A DNA stretch of 64,000 nucleotides from the NCBI GenBank assembly GCA_031772625.1, contig CM062808.1:473863655-473927654 (forward strand), given 5' to 3'. This document shows, in pieces, positions 43,141-53,671 of this stretch. This DNA comes from Pinus tabuliformis (taxonomy: Eukaryota; Streptophyta; Pinopsida; Pinales; Pinaceae). Below the pieces are notes generated by a model. The model saw only the letters and a program-made list of their open reading frames with translations. It was not told the DNA's origin and searched no databases. Every line of letters starts with the position of its first letter. Position 1 is the first letter of the stretch. The position numbers were made by a program, and so were the translations under genes.

Positions 43141-45455
43141 CTTGAAAATTAGGGCGAATGGAAGGTTGTAACTCCTAATTTCAAGGGCTAAATTTACCTT
43201 TTTTACCCTCTCCTTTAAAATAAGGTGGGCTATTTGAGGAGATTTGTAGAAATGTACTATGATACAAAATATTCGCCCACTAAAAATTTAAAACCCCTTA
43301 ATCTCACCTAAGGGCGAAAATTTGCCCCTATAATTTTCCATGCCGGCGATCAAACATGCTCTTACAAAGTGGTCTTAGGATGTCAAAGTCAAATTTTGTC
43401 ATTTCAGTGAGTCTTCAAGTAAAATTTGGTCACTAGGTATTAGGTCTAGGATTGTTTTCACTCCTTCCTAAGTTTTCTAAGTATTGGTCCATGTCACCAT
43501 TCAGCTAAGTGTACCATCATTCAAAGATTTTTCATCATTATTTCAAGTTCCAATGGGTCATTTTACACCTTGTTTGCGCTTCAGTTGTGCTTAGGTAAGG
43601 CTCATTTCCCTCTCCTAGGGTTTTGAAGGTAATTTATCTTGGATGGTCAAATCATCAACAAAACTTGTATCCTGATGCTCATACACCTTCCCCTATCCTT
43701 AATATACCTTCTTAAACACTTCCCATCACTGATATCCCTCAAATTCATCATTTTCCCACAAACCCTAGCCTATTGCTACAATTTGACACTTTTCTAGGTT
43801 AGGCCTGTGTTTTGCCCTTTTGGACCCCTTCCCCTCACTCAATCCTTGAAATTCCACTTTCCCCTGCTTCCTAACATCCCTCCCGACTTCCAAAAATTTT
43901 CTCAAGAAATTATAAGCCCCTTATCCCCTTCATTTCCCTTCATTTCTACAAATCCCCTGTTCCACACACCAGGATAGGTTTTATTCAAACGTTGTTTCTG
44001 AGCACAAAAAGATGAATTTGAAAAAATTGAGAGAGTTTTTCGTCCACCATGGACCCAAGAAGAAAAACCTCTTTCCGTTTTTAGATAAGTCTCATGGTTT
44101 GGGAGAAATGTCCAAAACATCATTTTCCTCAGGAGAGTTGATGCACTTTTGGAGTGACCTTGGGAAAATAAAGATTTCTCCTAGATGGAGTGACCAAATA
44201 ACTTGCTTGATGAGTCATAAGATAACGATACATGGAGATATTTCCAATGAGCTATCCTAAGCTCAATTTGGAGTTGAGGAAGACCTCCAAAAGTTTACAG
44301 AAACAACACTCTGCATTTTGGCAGCCTCATTTTGCACATTTTGACCAATCTTGGGAGATTGAGCTTTGGGCAGGGCAAATGAGCTCCAAATAGAAAAATT
44401 AAAGATGTTCAGGAAATTATACTCAACCATATTTCCAACGCGCTATCCCATGCTCAATTTAGACACCGGAAAGGCAGTCAAAAGTCAGCTTGAAGTGGTG
44501 CCGCGTGCTAAGGAAGTGGCATTGTGTGTTTAGGAGGTGGCGCAATGCGCAGCGCCACTCACGCTGCTATTTTCCTAGGGGCACCTAAATGAGAAATAGT
44601 TTGAATTTTTGGATTCATAGCGATGAGGACATGCACCCTAGATATTTTCAAAGTTTTTGGGGCAGAACTGGTCCACCAAAAGGTCAAAAAACACCCTAAA
44701 AATGACCTTTCTACCACTTTTTGGACACACAGAAGCAGTCTTGGGAGAATCACATTTTAAAAGATTAACTGAGCTTTGAATGTAGAAATTATAGGTTTTT
44801 TGGAAAGTAGACTTGAAGACCTTTCCAATGAGCTATCATGAGCTCAATTTGGATGTCGGGAAGGCCTCCAAAAGGGACCTGAAAGTGGCGCTGCGTGTTG
44901 GGCCAGTGGCGCTGCGTGTAGGGCAGTTTTTGCTCAGGATGGCTATTTTTCCAGTTTTTGACTGTGTTCATGGATTCTCTCTCATGGAGGACGTTTCACC
45001 TTTGTAAATGATGACTTGGCATGTAAATATGATAGATAAATAGTAATATAGGGTAGATCCATTGCTTTAGAAGTTATTTTGAGCTCAAATGAATCAGTTT
45101 TTCACTTTTAGAGGCAAGTTGTTGAGATGCCTATATTCCTGTTTCTTGTTTATTATTAGTTAGATTAGCTCCTCATATTAGGGATTCGACCCCTAAGGAT
45201 GGGAGGAGGTTGAATTCATGTCTATACCTTCTTCTTTCTCATTGTAAAGGGTTGGACTCAGTTGGATGCTTAGACCTTGATTATACATCATTTTGTAGCA
45301 GTTTAGCAGGAGATTTATAAGAATTGCAACTATTTTTATGGGGTACATGTGGTATGGAGTTTTAGTACAGTTTCTTCTCTTGTGATCATATGTTGGTATG
45401 TTTTGTGTATTTCTTTAATCATTTCATTGCTTCTAAGTGAATGTTTTTGTCCAAT

Positions 45456-46077
45456 CATAAATCAACTAGATATCATTTTTGGGATTCAACTGCGTTAAGT
45501 AAGTCATTCAAACGTATGACCATTTCCATGAGAGGTAGTCGTAACTGACTAATTTCTCATGATTTTCGAATAGTTCACTTAGCACTCATTGCATCGGGTG
45601 ATGCTCACAGGGGTGAAGAAGTGGGATTGAAACTAGTGAAATGTGGAGAACGAATCACATAGCCTCAATCATCACTTCCGGGGCTTGCACCCGGTAACCA
45701 GGACTTCCCAGGAGGTCACCCATCCCAGAACTCCTCTGGCTCAAGCGCGCTTAGCGCGCTTGAGCCAGAGGAGTTCTGGGATGGGTGACCTCCTGGGAAG
45801 TCCTGGTTACCGGGTGCAAGCCCCGGAAGTGATGATTGAGGCTATGTGATTCGTTCTCCACATTTCACTAGTTTCAATCCCACTTCTTCACCCCTGTGAG
45901 CATCACCCGATGCAATGAGTGCTAAGTGAACTATTCGAAAATCATGAGAAATTAGTCAGTTACGACTACCTCTCATGGAAATGGTCATACGTTTGAATGA
46001 CTTACTTAACGCAGTTGAATCCCAAAAATGATATCTAATATAATGCACTGCGTAAATCCCCCATACATAAATCAACT
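45456..46077. mobile_element. 5S rRNA-derived perfect palindrome with 12-bp duplication
   Basis: A palindrome of about 570 bp spans 45,468-46,036, centred at 45,752, with arms that matched wherever I compared them. Each arm starts at the centre with a 5S rRNA-like segment read outward: box-A-like AAGCGCGCTTGAG, then GGATGGGTGACCTCCTGGGA (45,779-45,798 on plus; mirror on minus) as in box C, then GGGTGCA. About 210 bp of other sequence follows. The 5' half of the 5S gene is absent. CATAAATCAACT flanks the unit (45,456-45,467 and 46,066-46,077). A 29-bp unpaired tail (46,037-46,065) lies inside the right copy. A 12-bp duplication fits target-primed (SINE-like) insertion better than an LTR (5 bp). 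Cassandra TRIM elements also carry 5S sequence and are the main alternative source. Confidence 0.75.
45683..45821. ncRNA. Head-to-head 5S rRNA-like segments with Pol III internal boxes
   Basis: The plus-strand copy is about 45,751-45,821 and the minus-strand copy is its mirror, about 45,753-45,683. Each retains the 3' half of the internal control region (box A, intermediate element, box C) that TFIIIA and TFIIIC use in 5S genes. Whether either is transcribed is unknown. The genuine 5S 5' end is not present. Confidence 0.6.
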
Positions 46078-47059
46078 GTCGATAAGTTTTGTTCTAGACC
46101 ATCTAGAGGGCAATGAAATCCTTGTTCAAGACTTCTCATATCTAGATTTGCAGCCCCCAAATGCCATCAAATGTTAGGTTGTAGATGAAGACTTGGAAGC
46201 TAGAACATATGATCAAATGATGCAAGATGATTCCATACCATTATGTTTTGAATCATTTCAGTTTTTGAAGGGAAATTTGCATAGTATATCTTGAATAAAG
46301 GATGAGAAGCCTGCAGAAAATCATGCAATCTCATTGTAACCAATAGAAAATGGGTTGCAATAGTCTTTTCAAGTTTTTCACGATCCAATAGCTAATGTGT
46401 TGGATGATGTCTGCAGTCAAAGTCTTCCATTAGCTAATTGTGAGCTTGAAAAAGGTATTGATACAAACTTGATTTGACAGTCGGTTTCTTTGTCATTTTC
46501 AGCAGGAGTCTCGTCACAAAGCTTAGATGAAAGTTTGCATTCATGGTATGAGGAGAAGCAAAGTAATCCATTGGATGGGCTAAGTCCCAGTGCACATGAA
46601 TTTCAAGATCCTTATGTAGAATTTTTGGAGTTAGATAGAGAATTCATATTATTCAATCTGGGAAAATTTTGATTTGTTTACAAGTTTTCATGGGAGTTGC
46701 ATTTTAGTAGTTCTCTCTTGTTGCTCATAAGCAAGCACCAGCGAAGAATTCAAACAACAGCCAGAATGCTTACTTGGTTGCATTGGTTGTTTCATTTCAC
46801 TTGATCAGGTGATGAATGAAACAGATAGAGTAGGCTTTATTGAATAAGCTCCATTTTGAGCATCTTTCTAGTTTGTCAGTTGTGTTTTAGTATCGAGTCA
46901 GTTTTTAGTTGAGTAAAAGTCAGTTTGTGTCTTTGAGTCATCAGTATTTAGTCATGTATTTAAGATTGAGTTTCTTTTACTCCATGCCCAATGGATAAGG
47001 ATACTTGGTCTACGGTGTTCTTGGCACCTCCAAGGAGCTACCATCCCCAATGGATCCAA
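46078..47059 (+). other. Interior of element E
   Basis: About 1 kb. A 60-codon plus-strand frame (46,490-46,672) reads FSAGVSSQSLDESLHSWYEE and FQDPYVEFLELDREFILF. It has a protein-like composition, but I do not recognise it. Nothing else is supportable. A candidate primer-binding site on the minus strand, TGGATCCATTGGGG, lies against the right LTR (about 47,058-47,045). Confidence 0.35.
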
Positions 47060-49189
47060 TGTTAGTGTTAGTATTTGCAGCCTTCCACCAGTGATCAAAC
47101 ATGCTCTTACAAAGTGGTCTTAGGATGTCAAAGTCAAATTTTGTCATTTCAGTGAGTCTTCAAGTAAAATTTGGTCGCTAGGTATTAGGTCTAGGATTGT
47201 TTTCACTCCTTCCTAAGTTTTCCAAGTATTGTTCCATGTCACCATTCGGCTTATTGTACCATCATTCAAAGAGTTGTCATCATTATTTCAAGTTCCAATG
47301 GGTCATTTTACACCTTGTTTGCGCTTTAGTTGTGCTTAGGTAAGGCTCATTTGCCCCTCCTAGGGTTTTGAAGGTAATTTTTCTTGGATAGTCAAATCAT
47401 CAGCAAAACTTGTATCATGATACTCATACACCTTCCCCTATCCTTAATATACCTTCTTAAACACTCCCCATCATTGATATCCCTCAAATTCATCATTTTC
47501 CCACAAACCCTAACCTATTGCTACAATTTGACACTTTTCTAGGTTAGGCCTATGTTTTGCCCTTTTGGACCCCTTCCCCTCACTCAATCCTTGAAATTCC
47601 ACTTTCCCCTACTTTCTAACATCCCTCCCTACTTCCCAAAAGTTTCTCAAGAAATTAGAAGCCCCTCATCCCCTTCATTTCCCTTCATTTCTACAAATCC
47701 CCTGTTCCACACATCGGGATAGGTTTTATTCAAATGATGTTTCTGAGCAAGAAAAGATGAATTTGACAAAATTGAGAGAGGTTTTTGTCCACCATAGACC
47801 CAAGAAGAAAAAAATATTTCAGTTTTTACACAGGTCTCATGGTTTGGGAGAAATGTCCAAAACATCATTTGCCTCAGGAGAGTTGATGCACTTCTGGAGT
47901 GACCTTGGGAAAATCAAGCTTTCTCCTAGCTAGAGTGACCAAATGACTTTTTTGATGAGTCAAATTATTCAAATGATAACTATACATAGAGATATTTCCA
48001 ATGAGCTATCATGAACGCAATTTGGATTTGAGGAAGACCTCCAAAAGTTGACAGAAACAGCACTCTGCATTTTGGCAGCCTCATTCTGCACATTTTGACC
48101 AGTCTTGGGAGATTGAGATTTTGATAGGGAAAGTGAGCTCCAAATTGAAAACTGCAAGATGTTCTAGAAAGTAGACTCGACAAGCTTTCAAATGAGCTAT
48201 CCCATGCTCACTTTGGACATCAGGAAGAAAGAAAAAAGTAATATTGAAGTGGCGTTGTGCGTTCAGGAAGTGGCGTTGCGCGTTCCAGAGGTGGCTCAAT
48301 GCGCAACATCACCGGCACTGCACTTTTCGTAGGGGCACCCAAATGAGAAATGGTTTGCATTTTTGGATTTAGAGTGATGAGTACATGCACCATAGAGATT
48401 TTCAAAGTTTTTGGGGCAGAAATGGTCCACCAAAAGGTAAACAACACCCTAAAAATGACCTTTGTGCCACTTTTTGGACACACAAAAGTAGTCTTGGGAG
48501 AATCAAGTTTTGAGGGGTCAAATGAGGTTAAAATGCAGAAGTTCTAGGTGTTGGGGAAATTATACTTGAATATCTTTCCAATGAGCTATCATGAGCTCAA
48601 TTTGGATGCAGGGAAGGCCTCCAAAAGGGACCTGAAAGTGGTGTTGCACGTTGGGCCAGTGGCACTGCGCGTAGGGCAGTTTTTGCTCAGGATGGCTATT
48701 TTTCCAGTTTTTTACTGTGTTCATGGATTCTCTCTCATGGATGATGTTTCACCTTTGTAAATGATGAATTTTTATATAAATATGATAGATAAATAGTAAT
48801 AGAGGGTAGATTCATTGCTTTAGAAGTTAGTTTGAGCTCAAATGAATCAGTTTTTCACTTTTAGAGGAAAGTTGTTGAGAAGCCTATATTGTTGTTTCTT
48901 TTTCAGTATTAGTTAGATTAGCTCCTCATCTTCGGATGGGAGGAGGTTGAATTCATGTCTATATCTTATTCTTCTTTCTCATTGTAAAGGGTTAGACTCA
49001 GCTGGATGCTCAAACCTTGATTGTACATCATTTTGTAGAAGTTTAGCAGGAGATTAATAAGAATTGCAGCTATTTTTATGGGATCCATGTGGTATGGAGT
49101 TTTAGCAAAGTTTCTTCTCTTGTGATCATATGTTAGTATGTTTTTTGTATTTCGTTAATCATTTCATTGCTTCTAAGTGAATGTTTTCA
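47060..49189 (+). repeat. Right LTR of element E
   Basis: It starts TGTTAGTGTTAG and ends TTTTCA, 2,130 bp, and pairs with the left LTR at roughly 90% identity by eye. It has the same three CCAATGAGCTATC modules (about 47,998, 48,190, 48,578). GTGGCGYTGYGCG clusters follow at 48,248-48,325 and 48,625-48,685. Confidence 0.65.
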
Positions 49190-49835
49190 AGTTGATAGGA
49201 AAAATTCATAACATCACTACTTTGCTTTGGGAAAATATTCACCATTATATGTTTTCTACAGTCTAGGAAGGACCCATGGTAATCACATGCTCTTCCTAGC
49301 TTCTCACTAGTCTTAATACACTTCACCTATCAAACCCTAGAGTGCTAAGCCGTATACCTACCTTGCCCCACTAAACACCCGACAATTATGACCTAATTCC
49401 CTAGCCCTAACTGTCTAGCTCCTCCTGATCCAGCAAAACCCCTTCAAAATCAAATAAAACTTTGTGCTACTATACCTAGCCTAATATCCTTTTCCTGAGC
49501 TAGTCATCTTGGCTGAGATCCTCACGGAGAGAGCCCTCTCTTGGCCTAGTAGGGCTAGCTACTTGGCTAAGCATGGTTTGTGGTTACCCTGGCATTGCCT
49601 TCCTTCAGTCTGAGGTTCAATCCAGGTGATAACACCTTTTAGGGTTGTTTTGGATTGAATTTAAAGAGATATACATTAGAAATTGCAATGATTCCAATTT
49701 CTTTCATTATAAGTTGACCTCTGAATTCACTGCATACACAGTGCTGACACTCTTGAAATAAAAATACTTGCCCTGGGTTGATGATTAATGTAGGAATTAA
49801 GTTTTCTTTTAATAATACATCTTAGTGCACCAACA
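49190..49835 (+). repeat. 5' LTR of element F (left edge approximate)
   Basis: The right end ACCAACA is set by the adjoining primer-binding site. The left end must lie at or after the end of E (49,189), so the LTR is at most about 645 bp. A TG start is available at 49,193. No second copy is available to confirm it. A tRNA-like Pol III box pair lies inside. Confidence 0.5.
49564..49623 (+). promoter_or_regulatory. tRNA-like A box and B box (possible SINE head)
   Basis: TGGCTAAGCATGG (49,564-49,576) fits an A box and GGTTCAATCC (49,614-49,623) fits a B box, 50 bp start to start as in tRNA genes and tRNA-derived SINEs. I could not fold a full cloverleaf or see a SINE tail, so chance is possible. 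Confidence 0.3.
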
Positions 49836-49856
49836 TTTTGGCTCCGTTGCTAGGGA

Positions 49857-51690
49857 GAGTGTTTCAAAGTGATCTCCTTCTATCTTGTTGTGAAAGAATT
49901 GGGTTTTAAAAATTGGAGGTAACAACCTGCGTAATTAGCAAGTAAAGTGCTTGCTCACTAGCTCGCTTTTCAGAAAATGCATAGAGGTTAAATAGGAATA
50001 GGATTTTTATGAATGACTAGGAATAGAAAGATAGAAAAAGATCAGAACCCTCCACCTAAATCAACAAAACCCAAGGGATCGATGAACCTTGGGAGAACAA
50101 CTTTTATAGATGAAATCGTAAGAAAATCAGAGTCTCAAGCATCAGTAGGATTCTGAACTATATTTGGGAAAGGCCCTACTATAATCCCTAAGGCAACAGG
50201 CTCACCATCTGCAGCCTACGCTGAGATTCAAATCCAAATTGGAGGATTTGAACAAACTCTTCAGGCTACAACAAATTTACATTCTGATCCTCTACAAGAG
50301 GAAAAATCGTGCAACTTAAGAGAAGGAGAGGGAGAAACTAGTGGAACTGATAAGGCAGGACCTCAGTTGTCTGAACAAGGATCTCCTATGATCCTATATC
50401 TAGGCAGTGCTACAAAACCAACTCAGATTGTGAATCCTCCGCTTACTCAAATAGCACCCCCTGAAATCCCTGAAGGATATTGGCACATTTTTTACCAAAT
50501 GGAAAATCAACCACCTCAAGGTCAGACCTCGACATTGGAATACCCCATAGTCAACCAAGTGGCCAATGCCCAATAAAATATATTCCCTTACAGAGCATCC
50601 CAAATTTTCATGGGATGATAACTGAGGATCCTGATGCCTTCCTATTTGAGTTTGACGTCCTCTGCAGAGGATATGACTATACCACCGACCGTCAAAAACT
50701 AAAATTGTTCCCTTCTACTCTTAAAGGATCAGCCTTGAGATGGTTCATGGGTCTGGGCAGATGTACTATTAACTCTTGGGATGATATGAAAACTTCCTTC
50801 CTCACAAGATACCAGGACTTTTGCAAGACTAGGGAATTAAAAGATGAAATATTTAAGATGGCTACAAATGATAATGCAACTCTAGAATAATATGTTGAAT
50901 GGTTTCACTATAATTTGTAGAGATCTCCTCACACCACCTTACCAAAAGAAGTATTGAGAGCTATCTTAATTAAGGAATGAAAGAAGAATGGATAGAAACT
51001 CTAAATTTGATGGGGAAGAAGATATTTCTCAAGAAGGTTATGATGAATTCGTTCACTTGTGTATTAGGTGTTCGCAAGGAAGCACATGCACAGGGTCAGG
51101 AAGCTGAGATCCTATGACCAGAGGAAGCAAACCACACAGTGGAGGCATAACAAGAATGGAAATCAGTAACCTCCTGGAAGACTTCAAGACGGACATCCTG
51201 GGTAGCCTCACAATGGATTTGGATGTCCTATAGGCTAAACAAAAACAAGCCTTTGCAGAACAGAACTTGGTCGTTTTCTACCCATGCTGCCAGAAGAAGC
51301 ACAGGCAATGGGAGTGTCCATTGGATATGGTTCATACATGCACCATCTACGCTAAGGATCACATGACTGAACAATTTCCATCACTTCCAGGGCTGAAATC
51401 AGTTTTAAAAGAAGCAGAAGAAGAGACAGAGCTAGTATATTTAATGAACCAGCGTCGACAGTGGTAGGCCAAACCCACAGGTATGTCACAAGACACATCC
51501 CAGTTTTTTCCTTCTTCACCATTTAATCAGCAACAAAACCCTGGGGCAGCATGGCAAGGCCAATCACCTTACTTGAATTGGCAATCCTAGCCATTCCCTA
51601 TGACACCCTGGCCAACTCAGTCCTTTCTGAGTAATGGCTGGCCAAATTCTCCTTTTACTCTTGTTTGGGAAGGTAATCCATATCCAACCC
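49857..51690 (+). pseudogene. Element F: leader and Gag with knuckle-like region
   Basis: After the leader, the Gag core reads LQSIPNFHGMITEDPDAFLF (about 50,592-50,650), TLKGSALRWFMGLGRCTINSW (about 50,720-50,785) and FLTRYQDFCKTREL (to about 50,840). This is the standard retrotransposon-Gag pattern. CCQKKHRQWECP and a second Cys/His motif lie near 51,285-51,375, then a Gln/Pro-rich tail. A fossil. Confidence 0.75.
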
Positions 51691-52850
51691 AATGGGCCTC
51701 TCCATTTGTAGTTGTCCCCAAGAAAAACAGGATGTGGCGTATTTGTGTGGATTATCGAGAATTGAACAAGGCAACATAGAAAGATCATTTCCCTCTTCCA
51801 TTTATTGATCAAGTCTTTGATACTTTGGCAGGGAAGTAGTTATTTTCCTTTCTAGATAGCTTCAACAACTACAATCAGATTCAAATTTCCCCTAAAGACC
51901 AAGACAAAATAACCTTCACCTGTCCATGGTGTACATTCACTTACAGAGTGTTACGATTTGGCTTATGCAATGCCCCAGCTATGTTTCAAAGAGCTATACT
52001 CAACATTTTTGCTAATATGATAAATGAAGGTCTTGAAGTTTACATGGATGACTTTACCTCGTATGGGGATGACTTTGATCAAGCACTACAAACATTAGAA
52101 AATGTTTTGGAATGATTCATTTCTACCAGGTTGTGTTTAAGCAATGTCAAGTGTCACATGATGATGACCGAAGGTGTAATCCTGGGACATTATATTTTTG
52201 CAGCAAGGATACATGTAGATCTAGCAAAGATATAAGTAATTCTTTTACTGCCTACACCCCGTAATCAGATAGAGGTATGTAGCTTCCTTCGATATTCAAG
52301 CTATTATCGCAGGTTTATCCAAAACTTTTCACAAATTATTGCGCCTCTATATGCTTTAATTGGAAATGTTGATTTGAAATGGTCTAATAAATGTGAAACA
52401 TCTTTTATAGACTTAAAGAAACTAGTTTCGACGACACTAGTATTACGTGGACCTAACTGGGAGCTGCCTTTTCATATCTCCACGGACGCATCAAATGCAT
52501 AAATAAGCATTGTCCTCGGCCAGGAGGAGGACAAAAAACCTTATGCTATATATTATATCAGAAAAAATCTTACTGCTACTGAACTTAATTATACAATAAC
52601 AAAAAAGGAATTCTTAGTTGTCATTTATGCCATAAACAAATTTGGACATTATATAACTAGCTAACAAGTTTTTCTGTATACTGATCACTTTACCATTAGG
52701 TATTTATCTAACAAACCTATTACAAATGGTCGAGTGACTCATTGGCTATTGCTTTTGCAAGAGTTTGATATCACCATCAAAGATCATCTGGGAAGGAAAA
52801 CCCAGTTGCTGATTTTCTGTCTCGAGTTCCAAAGATAAATGATCCATTGG
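51691..52850 (+). pseudogene. Element F: reverse transcriptase and RNase H
   Basis: The plus-strand reading contains FVVVPKKNRMWRICVDYREL (about 51,707-51,766), FLDSFNNYNQIQISPKDQDK (about 51,850-51,910), FGLCNAPAMFQRAI and EVYMDDFTSYGDDF (about 52,037-52,078). It continues with FLRYSSYYRRFIQNFS (about 52,285), the RNase H marks FHISTDASN (about 52,475) and KKEFLVVIYAINKF (about 52,600), and EFDITIKDHLGRK (about 52,760). The motifs are typical of Athila/gypsy pol. Confidence 0.85.
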
Positions 52851-53671
52851 CAGTGGATGACCAATTTCCAAATGAACATTTGTTTTTCGTGGCTATTAAA
52901 ATGCCATGGTATGCAGATGTAGCAAACTATCTGGCAGTGGGAAAGCTTCCCAGGCATTTGACAACAAGGGAAAGGAAACAAATTGTCCAGTGTAGCACCC
53001 GATTCTCTTGGATTGGTGGATATCTTTTTCACATAGGGTCTGATATGTGTATACACAGATGCATTCACGAGGTTGAGAGTTATGACATCCTGAAGATTTG
53101 CCATGACGAGCCGTGCAGGGGACACTTCGCAGATCGTAGGACAGGGCATAAGGTACTATAGATGGGCTATTATTGGCCCACCATTTTTAAATATGCTATG
53201 AAATATGCCCAAGCTTGTGATAGCTGCCAAAGGATGGGTTGGCCTGGTCAATCTGATGAAATGTCGTCGTAGCCCCAATTGGTAATAGAACCTTTCGAAC
53301 GATGGGCATTAGACTTTGTTGGCCCATTCCATCCGCCATCAAACCAAAAGGCCTACATATTGGTTGCCACAGATTATGTGACGAAGTGGGTAGAAACAAT
53401 AGATTTTCCAAGAGCCACAGAAGAAGTTGTAATTAATTTCTTTTTTGGGCTATTTGTGCGGTATGGCTTACCTCGGGAAGTGATAACAGATGGAGGAGGG
53501 CAATTTATAGGACACAAGATTATAGCCACCCTCAGAAACCATTACATTACACATAAAATCACTTCCCTATATCACCTAAAGATGAATGGGTAGGTTGAAA
53601 GCACCAATAAGGTCATCAAAGCAATTATGACCAAGACAGTCTCAACACATCAGTGGGACTGGGCTACTAGA
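52851..53671 (+). pseudogene. Element F: integrase zinc-binding region and core
   Basis: The HHCC region has CHDEPCRGHFADRRTGHK (about 53,100-53,150) and CDSCQRMG (about 53,217). The core has RWALDFVGPFHP (about 53,301), ATDYVTKWVET and ITDGGGQFIGHKI (about 53,483). The gypsy reading stops at the boundary with element G near 53,671. Confidence 0.85.

Larger units (their letters stand above)
40711..43345. mobile_element. AT-rich 2.6-kb insertion flanked by GCGATCA
   Basis: Comparison of the two E LTRs shows 2,635 extra bases here, bracketed by GCGATCA (40,704-40,710 and 43,346-43,352) where the other LTR has a single GTGATCA. The ends show weak inverted similarity (GGGAAAATTTTAAG left; GGAAAATTATAGG from the right end on the other strand), and GGCGAA motifs recur near both ends. 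A decayed DNA transposon with a 7-8-bp duplication (hAT-like size) is the best guess. No transposase is seen, and smaller repeats are nested inside. Confidence 0.45.
40673..45449 (+). repeat. Left LTR of element E (split by an insertion)
   Basis: LTR sequence occupies 40,673-40,710 and 43,346-45,449, matching 47,060-49,189. Within it, a module around CCAATGAGCTATC.TGAGCTCAATTTGGA recurs three times (about 44,240, 44,435, 44,820). The last two are followed by GTGGCGCTGCGYG-like clusters (44,495-44,570 and 44,880-44,930). Confidence 0.65.
40673..49189 (+). mobile_element. Element E: long-LTR, short-interior LTR element
   Basis: Two direct repeats of about 2.1 kb start TGTTAGTGT(C/T)AGTATTT (40,673 and 47,060) and end near GAATGTTTT(C)A (45,449 and 49,189). 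The left copy is split by a 2.6-kb insertion. About 1.0 kb of interior remains after discounting the 5S-derived insertion. No RT, integrase or Gag domain is recognised, so this resembles a large non-autonomous LTR element. The LTRs differ by roughly 10% by eye, much more than in B or D, so E is old. The strand is uncertain: a TGG-starting candidate primer site next to 47,060 on the minus strand would favour the minus orientation. No target-site duplication was found. Confidence 0.6.
49190..53671 (+). mobile_element. Element F: Athila-like Ty3/gypsy, left part
   Basis: A plus-strand element: an LTR ending ...CACCAACA (49,835), an Athila-type primer-binding site TGGCTCCGTTGCTAGGGA (49,839-49,856), Gag, zinc-knuckle-like region, RT, RNase H and integrase core. 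It abuts copia element G at about 53,671 and no 3' LTR is seen in the window. The left edge of the LTR is only approximate. Heavily broken, with more than ten interruptions. No protease was recognised. Confidence 0.75.

Noticed and set aside
45467-46037. The palindrome as a purely artificial assembly join
   Set aside because: The flanks differ on the two sides, a 12-bp duplication brackets it and an unpaired tail lies inside, which an artefact would not create. It still merits a read-level check.
49564-49623. A functional tRNA gene
   Set aside because: Only the two promoter boxes fit. I could not pair an acceptor or anticodon stem.
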